Positions 50,601 through 62,992 of a stretch of 64,000 nucleotides of DNA are shown piece by piece. The notes beneath the pieces were generated by a model that saw nothing but the letters and a program-made list of their open reading frames with translations, searched no databases and was not told the DNA's origin. Position 1 is the stretch's first letter; the number at the start of each line of letters is the position of its first letter. Both the position numbers and the translations under genes were made by a program. The stretch is from Dromaius novaehollandiae (Eukaryota; Chordata; Aves; Casuariiformes; Dromaiidae): NCBI RefSeq assembly GCF_036370855.1, contig NC_088100.1:35228563-35292562 (forward strand). Direction: 5' to 3'.

Positions 50601-51340
50601 AAAAAAGGTAAGGTACTGAAAAATGGTTTTTGAGGTACAGAGAGAAAAATATTATTTTTTAATTTTGAATGCAGCCCAAAAAGCAGCTTTCCTTGCTTGA
50701 AAAAGAGATAGGAATTATGAATGAAGCAAAATATACTTAAAGTGACAAACACTCAGTTTAAAAATCAAAATGTGTTAATAACCAGTAACTGAGAGAAGTC
50801 CCCTTGCTTGCTCAGTAAGTTCCGGACTAGCAACTGCTCTACAGATAAAAGCCAGTTTATTTAGCCTTTTGTGTGAATTTTCTGCTTTACAATATACAAA
50901 TATCGGTTACATACCCTTACTCTATAACTCCAGCAGCATATAAATACAACACTGTAGAATCTTAAACAGTCTTTTAGATGTTAAATGGCCTGATGCTGCA
51001 TCACAGTATTATGCAAATAGAATACCATATGCAGTTATGGAAAGCTAGACTCATTCCACAGTTCATACAAACTTATATACTAAAACTGCTAGCTTAAAAA
51101 GATTACCCAAAAGAAGTAATTCAGTAAAAAATGGTCACATGTATGCATGATAAATGAACACAGTACTGTTTAGAAGGTGGCTATACACTGAGCAATGATA
51201 CCATGAATAAATAGCTTGCAACAAATATGCAACCCCAGAAATATAGCTTGCCTGAATCACATTCACAAAATCTTTTTACCCAGGTGAACTAATGCATCTT
51301 AAAGAAGAAAATAAAATCTCTTAGTAAATGGTTTGCAGAA
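44654..51340. other. Intergenic region between TMEM30A and COX7A2
   Basis: This is AT-rich sequence without supportable exons. It holds homopolymer tracts, including 23 T at 48282-48304. The right part may include a longer 3' UTR of TMEM30A, since AATAAA-type signals on the minus strand occur at several places (for example plus-strand TTTATT at 50856-50861). Confidence 0.6.
48282..48304 (+). repeat. T23 homopolymer run
   Basis: Twenty-three consecutive T residues; on the minus strand this is a poly(A) run. No recognisable retroposed sequence lies next to it. Confidence 0.85.
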
Positions 51341-52664
51341 TTTATTAGTTCTTTTTAATATATATTCAATACTTTATCAAGCTAGTTGCATATAAAGTGA
51401 TCTCCACCATATACATTACAATTTCTGTGCATCATCTTAAAAAAAAAAAAAAAAAAGTCACCAAAGTAATAGTTTACAGATTACAGTTAATGTTGAATTA
51501 ACCCAAAAAGTGAACCCTTCAGTAATATGATTTAAGACACTAACCCGCACTTTGCTTCTAACTGCAACATTTAAATTCGGTTTCACAGCAAGCTCAACCT
51601 GTATTTGAAAGGCTACTGTTATCTCAATTTTTGAATTTCTCTAATTCAGTATCTCAACACAGCAAGAACTTGATGTGTTGCTTACTCCAAACAAGGAAAC
51701 AGAGAATGACCTTTCCTTTACAACAAAGCCTGCTAGGAAAATATATACCTCAAGAAAATAAGGAAACTCCTTCAGTAAAAGAACTATCCAAACCAGATTT
51801 CTGAACGGAAAAAAACATTTTAACGTCTTCTTGATTAATGCTTGGAGCTACTCATAAAAATTAAAACCAGCAAGCACAATAGGTAAACTAATATTAGAAA
51901 TGAATTAAAGCGAAGAAAATTAGAACAAAGCAGGTTCTACCTGCAGCAAGCACTTCCCAATTTAGATCACACTTTAGAATGGACTCATGCAGATAATTAA
52001 CAAATAGGTTTTCCAATATCTTCACAAGATACTAGTTTACTGGCCAGGCACATTTGTTGTAAAAATAAAAAGAATCCCAAGTGCTGTAATTACACTGCAC
52101 TTTGAGTATTTAACATAACAGAATTGGGTAGGACATAGGAAAAATATTTAACAACTTGTATAAATATATTAACATCTCAGCAAGAAAACGTAAGAGCCCA
52201 TGCACACAACACATTAAGTTGAAAAACAATTAAAGACTTGAGTTTTCCTTTCAACAGCACTGACACCTGAATTCTGAAGATTCTTAAAAATTTACACAGT
52301 ATGCCATAACAGTCTTTCTCCACACAATCTATATGTACTGAATCATACTGACATTACACAGCACATAAACAAGCAGCAGATGCATCAAGGGAACAGAAGC
52401 TATATGCATCATGTGGCCTGCCCAGTTAGAGGCAAATATCAGAAAATGGTTTCTGACATAAGCAGAGATACAATCAATATAGCTAATTGTATACCCGTCA
52501 TTTTCAAGAGTTAATCCACTGCAAAAGGAAAAGGGGGTTTAGATAAAAAAAATTATACACCCAGCCTCAGAAGTGACATAAGCAGAGATTTAGCTTTCAA
52601 AAACTGGGTCCATTCTGGACTGGCCTTGATGCACATGCAGTACATTGGTTTTCAGAATGCAAGA
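51341..52664 (-). other. TMEM30A: TMEM30A 3' UTR (minimum estimate)
   Basis: This is sequence after the TMEM30A stop codon. Candidate AATAAA signals on the minus strand lie at 51341-51346 and 50856-50861; mammalian TMEM30A has a long 3' UTR of a few kb, so the true end may be further left. A 16-base direct repeat (52454-52469 and 52574-52589) and an A18 run at 51439-51456 lie inside. Confidence 0.4.
52454..52589 (-). repeat. 16-base direct repeat pair in TMEM30A 3' UTR
   Basis: TGACATAAGCAGAGAT occurs at 52454-52469 and again at 52574-52589, exactly 120 bases apart. In the transcript it would read ATCTCTGCTTATGTCA twice. It may be a small old duplication or a repeated binding site. Confidence 0.8.
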
Positions 52665-52858
52665 TTAATTGGGAATGTCTGCACTAGTGTTTCGATTTCC
52701 ATATTTGTGATGGATGATCAGCAATACGACTCCTAAAAAGAAGCATATGGACCCCACAGTGATGTAAGCAATTCCCAAAAAGGGATTTTTGCCTCCCATC
52801 CATGAGATGGTGCTTAGGATCATTCTTTTTCGTCCATCAAAGCTGTGTACGGGATAAT
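52665..52858 (-). CDS. TMEM30A: TMEM30A exon 7 (second membrane span, C-tail, stop)
   Basis: The exon encodes [56 protein letters not shown] and TSADIPN, then TAA at 52667-52665. The hydrophobic stretch [20 protein letters not shown] is the second transmembrane helix and the short basic tail is cytosolic. The acceptor is [24 protein letters not shown] is a near-invariant CDC50 signature. Confidence 0.97.
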
Positions 52859-54959
52859 CTGAAGAACATATAGGAAAACAAGAAGCACATTCCCAAACCT
52901 ATTTGTATTTTGTCTGGCACATTAAAATCGTGGATCATTTCAATCACGCTCCAAACACAAACATCCCTCTGTGAACACAGGAAGTGCAGATATTAAAGAT
53001 TTAGTGTTTATTTATACAAGGACTGATCTATGCACTGTCAACTACTCCAAGAAAAATGCCATGGGAGGAGTTCTCTACCTCTTTTTAAGTGAAGAGTAAA
53101 TGGAAGAATTTGTCCGTTTCTGAAAATAACTTCTATAAAATGAGAGAAAACCAGATTCTTTAATTAGGAAGTTTTTATTACTAACGTTCCTTCAGTTTCA
53201 TAAGCACTCCCCACTGTTTTGCAGCAAAGACAACTATAGCAGCTATCTAAATGAGTATTAGGCAGCAACTAAACAAATGATTCAGAGCTTTCAGACCTCA
53301 AGAATACAGTAACTATGACAACCCTCCTGCACCTCTGCCTAGTCTTTAGTTTGCCCAAAACAGAATGATGGGCCATCATCCACCTGATCCACAGCTCTGG
53401 CCTTTTTCTCACCTCCAAAGTCAGTCTGCCCTAGATTAGATCTTGTCATTATCCTCTAAACTTAACAGGCTGAGAATGTACCCTCAAATTTCTAGGCTAC
53501 CAACTACCTCTGTTCCATTCTTTTTCTAATACACAGATTTGAGCAACTGCATGGCAGAGCAGGTTGCTCTGGAGTAAGTCTACAAGCAGAGTAATTTGAC
53601 AACAATACGTACTGCTGCAGAAGGACCTAGAGGGGGCTCTGAACTCCTGAACAAAGGTTACATTCCTGCATTCATGAGAGGCATCTCTCACAGCTATTTA
53701 ATGCCCTTTAGTGTCAAGGCAGTAATTAACAGTCCATAGAAAAAAAAAATCACAGGAAGGCAGAAAAGGATTAGCAATGCATATGCCAATTAATAAAAAT
53801 TCACATGACAAATTGACCACATTACCAACCTAAGAGTAAGTAAAGTGTGCCTATATAGTATTTTACAGGCAAACTCCGTCAGGAAGCAGAAAATGGCTAG
53901 CTGTGGCTTCAGCACTTAAGCCACGTAACAGGTATCAAGGCTTATTGTCTCAGGCTAAGTATTACCTGAGCCATGCCTAAACATCTTCTTGTCAGTCAGA
54001 ACAGAGGCAGACTGCATTTGTATCTGCCCAAGAATATCAGATGGAAAAGCTCAATCCACAGGCTTTAGTCTCTGTTCCACAAGGCACCTAGTGAAGACTG
54101 AAAGTACCCACATACATGAACAGCATGTGTGAGAAAGAAGGTTAATGACAGTGACCTTACTCTTGCGAGAGCTCAAGTTAAGGACACAGAACACTAGTGT
54201 CCTCTAAAATTTGCCTGTCAGGCCAATTATACAATGTATTCTTCCCTGAGATTAATATGTCTCCATTATCTCGTCACAAAGGCCTCCTCTATAGGAACCT
54301 TTTTGAGCAATTGAATGCTTTCATCCTTGCTAGAAAAAACCAAAAAACAAAAACAAAAAAACAAAAAAAACACTCAAAAAACATAATGCAGTGCTGTGAA
54401 CTACACAATAGTTTAGAAGTGTTATGATAAACTGCACTTATATCAAAGAAAGTTAACTTTAAAAAAAAATTGCAATAAGGCTACGAATTTACAGATCATT
54501 CCTGTATTAGAATATATCTAAAGATCCTTCATTCTCTGAAGCAGGATACTTCCAACTTTTCTGATCTGGAACTATAATACATTTTTAGGCTAAAACAGCT
54601 CTGGGCAGCCCTGCAGAATCATACTCTTCAGAAGATGCTCTGAGTAGTTGAGACAATGCAGACTTCACAAAGCTATCCTGAAGTCAAACTAACCCAGTCA
54701 TTTCATTTATAAAACCTCAAAACCCAACTGAATTTCATCTAACAGAACATGCACAACTTGATTTTATCAACTCACACAGGAGTACAAGACAGTAATTATT
54801 CTTTGTAATTCTCACTAACACTTTTCAACCACTGTTCATTACCGTCTCTTCTCAGAGATCCTAGGAGAGGAGGCTAGTTCAACTAGAACTTCCACAAATA
54901 TATATGCATGTAATCCAGCTAATGCCATTAGCAGCTGTTAAAGTTTTTTTAAAGGATAC

Positions 54960-55166
54960 TGTATGTGATATCCAAAGAATATTTTCCAGCCTGTAATGTA
55001 GGCTGTAAGTTATTCTTCCTTTCGATGAGACGATACAGCTTGCGAAATGTAGGCAGAGCAGCAGTACGCATCCACACAATAAAGTCTTCATTGATAAAGC
55101 CATTGTTGTCAGGCTCCGAGTCCAGCATATACACCGGCTTGGGCCAGTTTACAGGTTTTGTTGTGC
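54960..55166 (-). CDS. TMEM30A: TMEM30A exon 6 (ectodomain)
   Basis: This 207-base exon encodes [40 protein letters not shown] and [20 protein letters not shown], then GKYSLDITY. The [19 protein letters not shown] block is one of the most conserved parts of CDC50 proteins and packs against the P4-ATPase. The acceptor is TCTTAG|GCACAA and the donor CATACA|GTATCC, phase 1 to phase 1. Confidence 0.97.
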
Positions 55167-56803
55167 CTAAGATTAAATAAAAACAAAAATAAAGCGCATT
55201 TCAAATACAGGACTCGAAATGACACATGGGGTCATCAAAATTCATTCTAATATTACAAAAGAACATGTATTAGCTTCTAAGTAGTATGAACAGACAGGCT
55301 GGCTCATTCCTATTGCAAGGCTGCTGGACTGCTTAAGAACTTTATTTTTTGCAGCTTAAATAATAGTGCATATCCACTTATTCTCTAGATTAAACAAGTT
55401 CTCCTCCCCCCTATATATTTATATAGATTAGGAAGTCTTGTCTCAAAATATTAGTCTACCTTAGTGAAATAATTCTACATTATGACTGCAACTCCTCTGC
55501 TCAGTTGTTACAGTCTGACTACCACTTCTTGGACCATGAGCAAATAAAATTACGCATAATTTCAGATGATGTCACATTAGTGCCTTATGCACTATTTTCC
55601 TAAATCTACTGGAAATATAATTCTGCACATGTATTAGGGTAAGTTATCTGCCTCACCAAGGGTAGAATCACTTTGCTAACATAGAATTTGTCTGTGACTA
55701 AGCAATAAACCCACATCAGGTTAAACCAGAAGCTATTATACACCTTGCATACATATACACACCTTAAAGCCACAAGGAAGATTACTTGTAGACATTGTTA
55801 GCCAAAGACGATTTTGGTTTACCGAACTGTATTTAACTCAACAACCAACAGAGAATTTAGTCACTTCTAATCACAAAAAAGATCAGGTTTTTAGAAAACT
55901 ATGCATAATCTACTGGTAGGCATATTTAAATGAAAGTGCCATATAAAGAGTTTAGTTAAAACAATCACAGGATTTGTTTTAGAGCTAAATCCAAACCCTA
56001 GAGCAGTGCACGTTAGACTATTTTCAGTCTTCAAGTGAAATAAAGATCAGAAATTAAAATTCACATAAAATGTTATCCTCTGATTTCTTCAATGACCCAA
56101 ACTGCAACTAGCAAAATCACTTAATCCGGGAACCTTTTAACCACCACAACATAAAATAGGAATTAGCTGCCAAAGTGTCACAGAAAAGACAAAGTAAGTA
56201 AAAACTAAAGAACAATTGCCACGAAGAGCATTAAGAAACCAGAAAAACTACAAGCCTTTTAAGAACTGTTTTCTATTTGAGTATCTGTTTGAGTATTTTC
56301 AGTTCAGTTATTTTAATCAAGACTGAATGCACATCTGACAGGTAATGATTACTACTAAAAAACAAACTTTGTCAGCTAATACTCTGCACTGCAATGAAAT
56401 AGGCTTCCCCTCTCCCCTATATGATAAGTATTGTAAAGCATAGTAGAGCTTTATATTACCCAGAACACAGCAAATAACAGGCCTAAACTGATGATAAGCC
56501 ACTGACTGAAAGAAATTCTCTGGAACTTCAAAAAGACAAAAAAAACACAGCATAAAAACAGATCCTAGTTTCAAAGTTTAAATGATTACAGAAAAGTTAA
56601 ACACATACATTTTCACATTAAGTTTGTAGCTTTCATTATTTATAGACAACCTTTCTAGAGTACTCTTTAACTCGATCTTCTTCAGAGAACCACAGTATTT
56701 TCACATTCATTAAAATGTCAGTGAGGTAAAATTCAGGCTGAATCAAAGCGTACTTGAAGTGTTCTGCTAGTGTTTTGTTCTTAAAATTCCAAATCTTTCT
56801 TAC

Positions 56804-56947
56804 CTTGGAAAAGTGCAGTTAAGTTATTTGTATCTCCTGAAGGATTCCTGAACTTTACGTTTTTATCTGTCCACCATGCAATGCCTTTTTTAATCAAAGT
56901 AATAGGAATCCTTGTATCATTATCAATGCGGTATAATTCCAATGTAT
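56804..56947 (-). CDS. TMEM30A: TMEM30A exon 5 (ectodomain)
   Basis: This 144-base exon encodes [40 protein letters not shown] and [23 protein letters not shown] is diagnostic for CDC50A. Two N-x-T sequons are present (NDT, NLT); the second lies in a segment where human has a different, sequon-free sequence as I recall it. The acceptor is CCTTAG|ATACAT and the donor CAAG|GTAAG. Confidence 0.96.
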
Positions 56948-57448
56948 CTAAGGACAAATTCAAATTAGAAAATCAGCTTAAAACACAAGCAAAAAAACCA
57001 ACAAACAAAAAACCCCACTTTCATTTGATAGATGATCCTCATAGGCAGTGAAACTATCTCCAGGAGAAACAAAAACAAACAAAAAACTGGACAAGACATT
57101 ACCTGCCTGCCGCAACCACAAACTATTCTGTAAAAATCTGTGTGTATTAGATAGCAGTGTATTATACATATATAATATCTACATGTCTACTCCATAGTTG
57201 TAACAGCTTCTCACAACAGGTATTTTCATCCATTGTGTGCTATAATATTAACTCAATTCCGATAGCCATTTCAAAAAACAACCAAAAAAAACACATCAGT
57301 AAAGCACAAAATATCTACTTATACTGAACAATTAATTCAAAAGGAAAAAGACTATGATGTTTTTACTCAGATTAACTTCCAATACAATACAAAACATATA
57401 CTAGACCATGAAAATATCTTAAGTGCTAATTTAAAGATGTTACCATAC

Positions 57449-57536
57449 CATTAAACATACTGTTGGCAATAGCTCCACAAGGAGCAATGGGCTTGTCCTC
57501 GTTTGTGCGGTAAGGCTCACATTCTTTACTTGGATT
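57449..57536 (-). CDS. TMEM30A: TMEM30A exon 4 (ectodomain, conserved Cys pair)
   Basis: Eighty-eight bases encode [20 protein letters not shown] then GAIANSMFN. The two Cys residues (KEC and APC) form a conserved disulfide in CDC50A, and [13 protein letters not shown] is a family signature. The acceptor is TATCAG|AATCC and the donor TAATG|GTATGG, phase 0 to phase 1. Confidence 0.97.
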
Positions 57537-58104
57537 CTGATATTTAAAAAGAAAAAGAGCAAGGTAAGTCTGTGCTAGTTTACCCAATTAACTTTTTTTT
57601 TCTTTTTTTTTTTTTTTTTTAACTACAATACCTCAATCTGTACATCTTAAATGTACCACAAAATAATCTTTTGATAAGTCAGGTTATTTACAAGTACTTT
57701 AATATTCAATATTAGCTAGCACAATGATTTTTCTTTTAAAAAACTAAATAAAGTTGGAATCTCACAAAGGCCATACTAAAAAAATAAGGGTTTTGTGTTT
57801 GTTTTCTTAAGGGAAGCCATCTATTAGAACTTTTTCATTTTAATCTTTTGATAGAAGCAGTTTCCCCATCAGGAATACTCAAGTATTCTTTTGATGAAGG
57901 ATATTTTTTAATATGAGTCAGTATTAGAGAAAACAGACTGTAATAAAAAACAAACAAACAAACAAACCACACACAGCATAACATAAAATGCAAAAAGTTG
58001 CAAGGATTCCAGTAACATGCCAAAAGTGCAAGCAAAAAAGATCCCATGTCATTCATCAGCTGTAACCTCTTGGAACTCTTCCCTTTTAGAAGACTTACAA
58101 GTTT

Positions 58105-58132
58105 AAAAAAAAAAAAAAGTGGGGGGGGGGGG
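58105..58132 (+). repeat. A14-GT-G12 compound homopolymer
   Basis: Fourteen A residues, then GT, then twelve G residues lie inside a TMEM30A intron. This sequence is unstable and is likely to vary between individuals or be misassembled. Confidence 0.85.
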
Positions 58133-58677
58133 AGTGCGCAATTCTGGGTGGAGCCACATAAAGACCTTGCACTCCTCCTAAAATTTAGGAAAGAGAAGTG
58201 GTCTGGCCCTAAGCATTACACAGTGTTTTGAACAGAATACATAGTATGGGTATTTCCTAATAATGCTGAAGTTCAGTATTGAACCTGAGTCTACAAAAGC
58301 AGGTTCATTTGGCTGCACTACACCAAACTAAATGCCAAGTAACTGAAAATTATTTTACAATGACAATGAAAACTTCAACAGAATGGCTAGAGATAGCAGA
58401 TCTTACTGGCTGAAGATAACATGACAGATTTACACTATTTAACACTGAGAAACGTTGAAGATACACCATTGCCATCCACTGACTGAAATTACCATAAAAT
58501 ATTACAGTACATTACACAGTCATTTCCTATAACCAAAATATCAATTCCTCAATGTTGTCTTCTATTACAAAAAAAATCTAGTACCTAAGTGTTATTAAAA
58601 TATATAGCCTGGTATGTGGTGATTTATGCAATAGTAAGTAGTTAGTTGCTTACCAATACCCAGGCATAAATACTTAC

Positions 58678-58785
58678 AAGTAATGAACTGTTATCTCCAT
58701 TTAGCTGGCTGTCATCTCGAGATTTCACATAACGACGATGGTTTTGATAGAAGTTGGAAAGTCCATAATACATGAATACGTTGCT
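58678..58785 (-). CDS. TMEM30A: TMEM30A exon 3 (ectodomain)
   Basis: This exon has 108 bases, phase 0 to phase 0: [20 protein letters not shown] then [34 protein letters not shown](D) is the best-known CDC50 motif. The acceptor is TTGTAG|AGCAAC and the donor CTT|GTAAGTA. Confidence 0.97.
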
Positions 58786-59492
58786 CTACAACAAGCAAGA
58801 TGGAGCAAAATGGATTACCATTCATGCAAAGAAGATAGAGATCAATGAAATACATTAAAACAGTGACTGAAAGAAAGCTTAAATTTTATCCTCTCAAATT
58901 CTGTCTTTATTTTACAGCAACATTAATAAATTAGGAGCCTCAATTCTCTCTTCCTACTGACAGTACATGAAGAGTACTATCCTAATGGAAGCTGGCATAC
59001 TAAAGTCAAACGGCATCAACATGCCATAAACTATCAGTAAGACATCCATCAGTACTAAACCAACACTCATCTTGTCCAATGCTAAGCACATAAGCCTCAC
59101 TGTTTGCCTCTAATTTGTCAGAAAACACTTATCTTTTCTAATTCTTGCTGAACTGAGCTTTTCTAAGTCATCCAGGAATACCTGGTCTACCAACTAGTTA
59201 TATAATACATACCAATTACATAGATGGTAAATCTACATGTATACAACAGAAGCATTTCAGTTAATATTATGCATTTCCTGATAGGGACATTAATACCCAT
59301 TTCATCCCCTGTTGAAAAGGCACACAAAAACACACACACAGAGTCTATTAAATCCAAGTTAACAAGACAACCAGAAATAGTCCTTTCATATAGAAAAAAA
59401 TGTTAAGTCTTAAGTGATGCAGTACTTTTATCAATTATCAAATAAACCAAATCAAACCATTCTAATTCTACTTTGTATACAATGTAACATAC

Positions 59493-59609
59493 CTCAAATG
59501 AATGTTCCAGTGTGAAATCAATGGTGCAAGTACAAGGTGGTGTGCTGTCCCAGGACACATTTAAACATTTGTTGCAGGGACTAGACGGCTCTGTTCCTGT
59601 ATAATCAAT
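59493..59609 (-). CDS. TMEM30A: TMEM30A exon 2 (start of ectodomain, Cys-rich loop)
   Basis: This exon has 117 bases, phase 0 to phase 0: [20 protein letters not shown] then [19 protein letters not shown]. Four Cys residues form the two nested disulfides of CDC50A. The loop between the inner pair is about three residues longer than I recall for human and contains an N-V-S glycosylation sequon. The acceptor is ATTATAG|ATTGAT and the donor TTTGAG|GTATGTT. Confidence 0.95.
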
Positions 59610-61439
59610 CTATAATAGGAAAAAGTCATTAATTTACAACAGTAGAGAAAAAAAATTGTGATTAATAAGCCAAAGAGTTGGTGCAGCATTCGTTTCGCAA
59701 CCTCGTTCCACCTCAACTCCAAAACCCTATCCAGGTCTAAAGATTCAATTTTCTGCCTCAAAAAAGTTTAACGCTGAGGCAGACCATTACTGCTGGGGAA
59801 AAAAAGAAAAGAAAAAACAGATACTCAACACAACATGATGTTTCTAAACACACATACTATACAAGCAGATTTGGGGTTTTGTATATTTTCCAAAGAGGTT
59901 AAAAGTCAACCTAGATATTAAATACAAAAAAACTTTCACATAAGATTTTGCTTTGCTGTCCATATTTAAGCATCTAAATAGAGTCAGAAGACTTCTCAAA
60001 AGAAGGGAAGAGGAAGACATTAGTACTGGTTTGCCAAGAACGGCAAATACCTGTAGATGAACAAGACCACCGTAAGTGTTAATCTGGCTTATTGAAAATT
60101 ATTTGGTTTTAATAGTGTAGCTCATTAGTTAAAAAAAAAAAAAAAAGTATATGAAACCAAACTTAAGCTACCATGACATAATATATCCTGAGCAGCCATG
60201 GCTTCACTCTATGCCCCAAGCTGACTAAAGTCACTTGATTGCATTAGCTCTCTCCTGTATACGGCTTGAGTATGTGAAGGGCAGGAAATAATTAACGTGG
60301 GTTCAGCAGGTTAGCTCCAAGTTTAGGAAGAAAAAACTTCCATCTACCTATAATTCACTATTTCTAAACTTAGTATGTCTATAAATAGTTCCTATTTAGA
60401 ATTTAAGCTCAAAGCAGTGCAACACATGCCAAGGTATGGCAACAAACTATTTAAGAGCAGTATCATTTGAACTACAATGCCTATAATGTTCTATGAAAGT
60501 CTGCTGCAAATGGTTTGCTCTTATTTATGCTTGTAGTCAAACATGCTATCAAAAATTAAAATGAATTATGATCTGTCCAAATATCTGTATTAAGGTTAAA
60601 TAAAACAAATAGTTTCAATGTTCAAGAAATGACTGAAGCCTGTTTTTCTCTGGATCTTTTTCAAGGTCTGTCTTCCTACAGATTCTCTGATATCTGTTAA
60701 GGAATGAGCTGCAGCCCTTCCCTCAGCAAAGGCATTTTTTATTAGTTTCTGTTCTGCTGCCAGATAAGATCCCCTTCTAACGAACCTAGCTAAAACAAGA
60801 CAGCTTCAGAAGCTATTAGAGGGGAAAGATGGACAGGATCATGCAGTCTTTGCTTCCTTCACCAAACAAGATATTGAGTCTATGCTGATCTGGAAATAGC
60901 ACTACAGCAGCAGTCCTCAAGAGCTCTATTTAGCAACAGAACACAGACCACCACTGTTCTAAACAAACTGTCGATCTCATTTGTTCATAGCTAATTGGAT
61001 TTTTCTTCCCTCCTGCTGAAGTAGTCTTAACAGAGTGTTTCCTTTACAAAAAAACTAAACCTCCATATCCCAGAACTTCCACACCAACGAAAGAACTATC
61101 TCAAATCAAGAGCAAAACTCAGTACTTTAAGGTTGCAAAAGATCTAAAGACTCCATTTTTAAAAATACCATTAACTAAATTGTGTGAAGCATTAAAGTGA
61201 TATATATCAAAACAGAATCACACCTCTGACCAATGCTGTCAGCATCAATACTAACCAAGGGCTTTACTCTACAGTAACTGCCAACATATATTTTCTTTCC
61301 GCATCCACATTTACAGGTTACATTCAATAGGTATCTTTATCCCTTTAGCTAATCTATCCGAGACCTACATCTCTTTTATTAAAGCTCTCAGATAGCTTAA
61401 CATAAATCTGACCTCTGTTTTTATCTCTTGACAAATAAT

Positions 61440-62060
61440 GAAATCATTACTTTAAGAACTTTTGGGGCCACAGCAGAAATCCATCTGACCCAGCATCCTC
61501 TCTCCAAGGAATGGCCAAGTATGACAAACCCACAAGAGTGGGCCCTTCCTTCATGGACCTTCTCAACAACTGGTGATTTAAGGACATCCAGTGTATCAAA
61601 GTATTCTGCCACCAATGACTTTTCAGGCTGTTGAGGTCCTTCAGAGTTCATTTATATTTTCACAGTGTAGAAATAAAACAACTGTCATGCACGCATATTC
61701 TCCGTACAAATAATGATTTCACACACTTCATACCTCACAAGTTTATCCTATTTTACTTAGCCACTTCTTGCATAGAAAGTATCCCATAACTCTGATCTTC
61801 CTGTGGCCCCTGTCTGTAGCTATTACTAGTTCTGTATCATTTTTGAGATGGTGTTACTGGAACTGCACACAACATTCAAGATGTACGCAATGGCAATCTA
61901 CTTTTTTTTCAGTTTTCTATTCCTAGTAATGCCTTATAGTCTACTTGCCTTTGTAACTACTGCTACACATTTCAGAGTGGTAGGCACAGCAAGAGGATAT
62001 CTTTCCCACCAAGTTAATTTTTTGGATATTGCTCAGTTCTTACTGTACTTTAATATGCTC
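61440..62060 (-). mobile_element. Ancient degenerate CR1 LINE copy
   Basis: Plus-strand pieces occur in the order of the reverse-complement amniote CR1 consensus: GCAGAAATCCATCTGACCCA / GCATCCTCTCT, GATTTAAGGACATCCAGTGT, then ATTTTTGAGATGGTGTTACT / GGAACTGCACACAACATTCA / AGATGTACGCAATGG and TTTTCTATTCCTAGTAATGC. Middle parts are missing or unreadable. The divergence suggests an old insertion. Confidence 0.6.
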
Positions 62061-62508
62061 TGTGAATATGATCCTTCCCTGTCCACAGGGTGGAGGGAAG
62101 CCTCTTTCAGCCTTTAAGAGTACAAGCCAAAAAATAAACATGTAGCCTTTTCTCATTTTCCACTCAAAGTGTTTTCAGAGTAGCACCAATGTATTTACCC
62201 CCTTTGAAATCATGAGAAAGAGCTAAAGAACAACCAGCATAAGAGCACTATAATTCTGGTATATTAAAGCCGCTGGAAACCTTCTGTATTTGAACTGAAG
62301 AGTGCTTATAAAGGAAATCAATGGAAAATCTGCATTTTGCTGCTCGATCCTTGCACCTGTATGAGAACAGCACAATTTCCAGAGATACTAACAGCTACAA
62401 TATTTAATTCCAGGAAAGGGCTAGGAATGATTCCAACTGTACATGGATATGTATTTTGGGAGCATAAATTACATCTCCAATTCAACTCCAATACACTAAG
62501 TTTACAGA

Positions 62509-62561
62509 CATATATATATACATACACACACACATACACGCATACATACATATATACACAC
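62509..62561 (+). repeat. (TA)n/(CA)n microsatellite
   Basis: ATATATATATACATACACAC continues as a compound dinucleotide/tetranucleotide (CATA) repeat, within TMEM30A intron 1. Confidence 0.9.
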
Positions 62562-62964
62562 TTAACAGGTAGGCTATTGTCTAGAAGGCAGGAGCAAATA
62601 ACTAGCTCTGCTTCCTGTTCCAATTACATTTTTAGAAGAGCTTAGTCACTGCATCTAGATTTTAGATGCCCTGTCTCCAAAAGTTAAATTTACAGCTATT
62701 TGCAAATAACATTTGGAGGTTACTATCAAAAGCCAGCATGCTAACCACAGAGGGAGCCCTCTAAGCTAGAGACACAGACAGTAGCTGTACCTTAAATTAC
62801 ATCCCTCACTGGTATTTAGAGCCCAAATGCTGGACTGTAAAATGCTTCATTTAAGTTTTAATACTGCAACTGTAAAGCCTTTTTCCGTTTAAACGTTTTT
62901 TCCTCAAAACTGAGCTGGAGGAGATAAAAAGTATTAGTCTACCTGCCTTTAAAATGATAATCTC

Positions 62965-62992
62965 ACATATATGTGTGTGTATACACACATAC
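62965..62992. repeat. Palindromic TG/CA repeat
   Basis: ATATGTGTGTGTATACACAC is followed by ATAC, a near-perfect inverted TG/CA tract that could extrude as a hairpin or adopt Z-DNA. Confidence 0.7.

Larger units (their letters stand above)
52859..59492 (-). other. TMEM30A introns 2-6
   Basis: Introns lie at 52859-54959, 55167-56803, 56948-57448, 57537-58677 and 58786-59492. They are AT-rich, with a T18 run at 57603-57620 and an A14 run plus G12 run at 58105-58132. No transposon was recognised in them. Confidence 0.85.
52665..59609 (-). other. TMEM30A: TMEM30A gene, exons 2-7 (CDC50A flippase subunit)
   Basis: Six exons joined in frame give 285 residues plus stop, equal to human TMEM30A from about residue 80 to the end with three extra residues. 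CDC50A is the obligate beta subunit of most P4-ATPase lipid flippases; it is needed for their exit from the ER and for phosphatidylserine translocation at the plasma membrane. It has two membrane spans and a large glycosylated, disulfide-bonded ectodomain. The ectodomain and second span are here. The first exon (cytosolic tail, first span) was not found below 64000. Confidence 0.96.

Noticed and set aside
60640-61000. Possible transposon-like stretch in TMEM30A intron 1
   Set aside because: It looked somewhat like interspersed repeat sequence but I could not match it to CR1 or an LTR with any confidence.
62318-62645. About 100-codon frames on both strands with Tyr/Val/Thr repeats
   Set aside because: These are translations of the TA/CA microsatellite at 62.5 kb.
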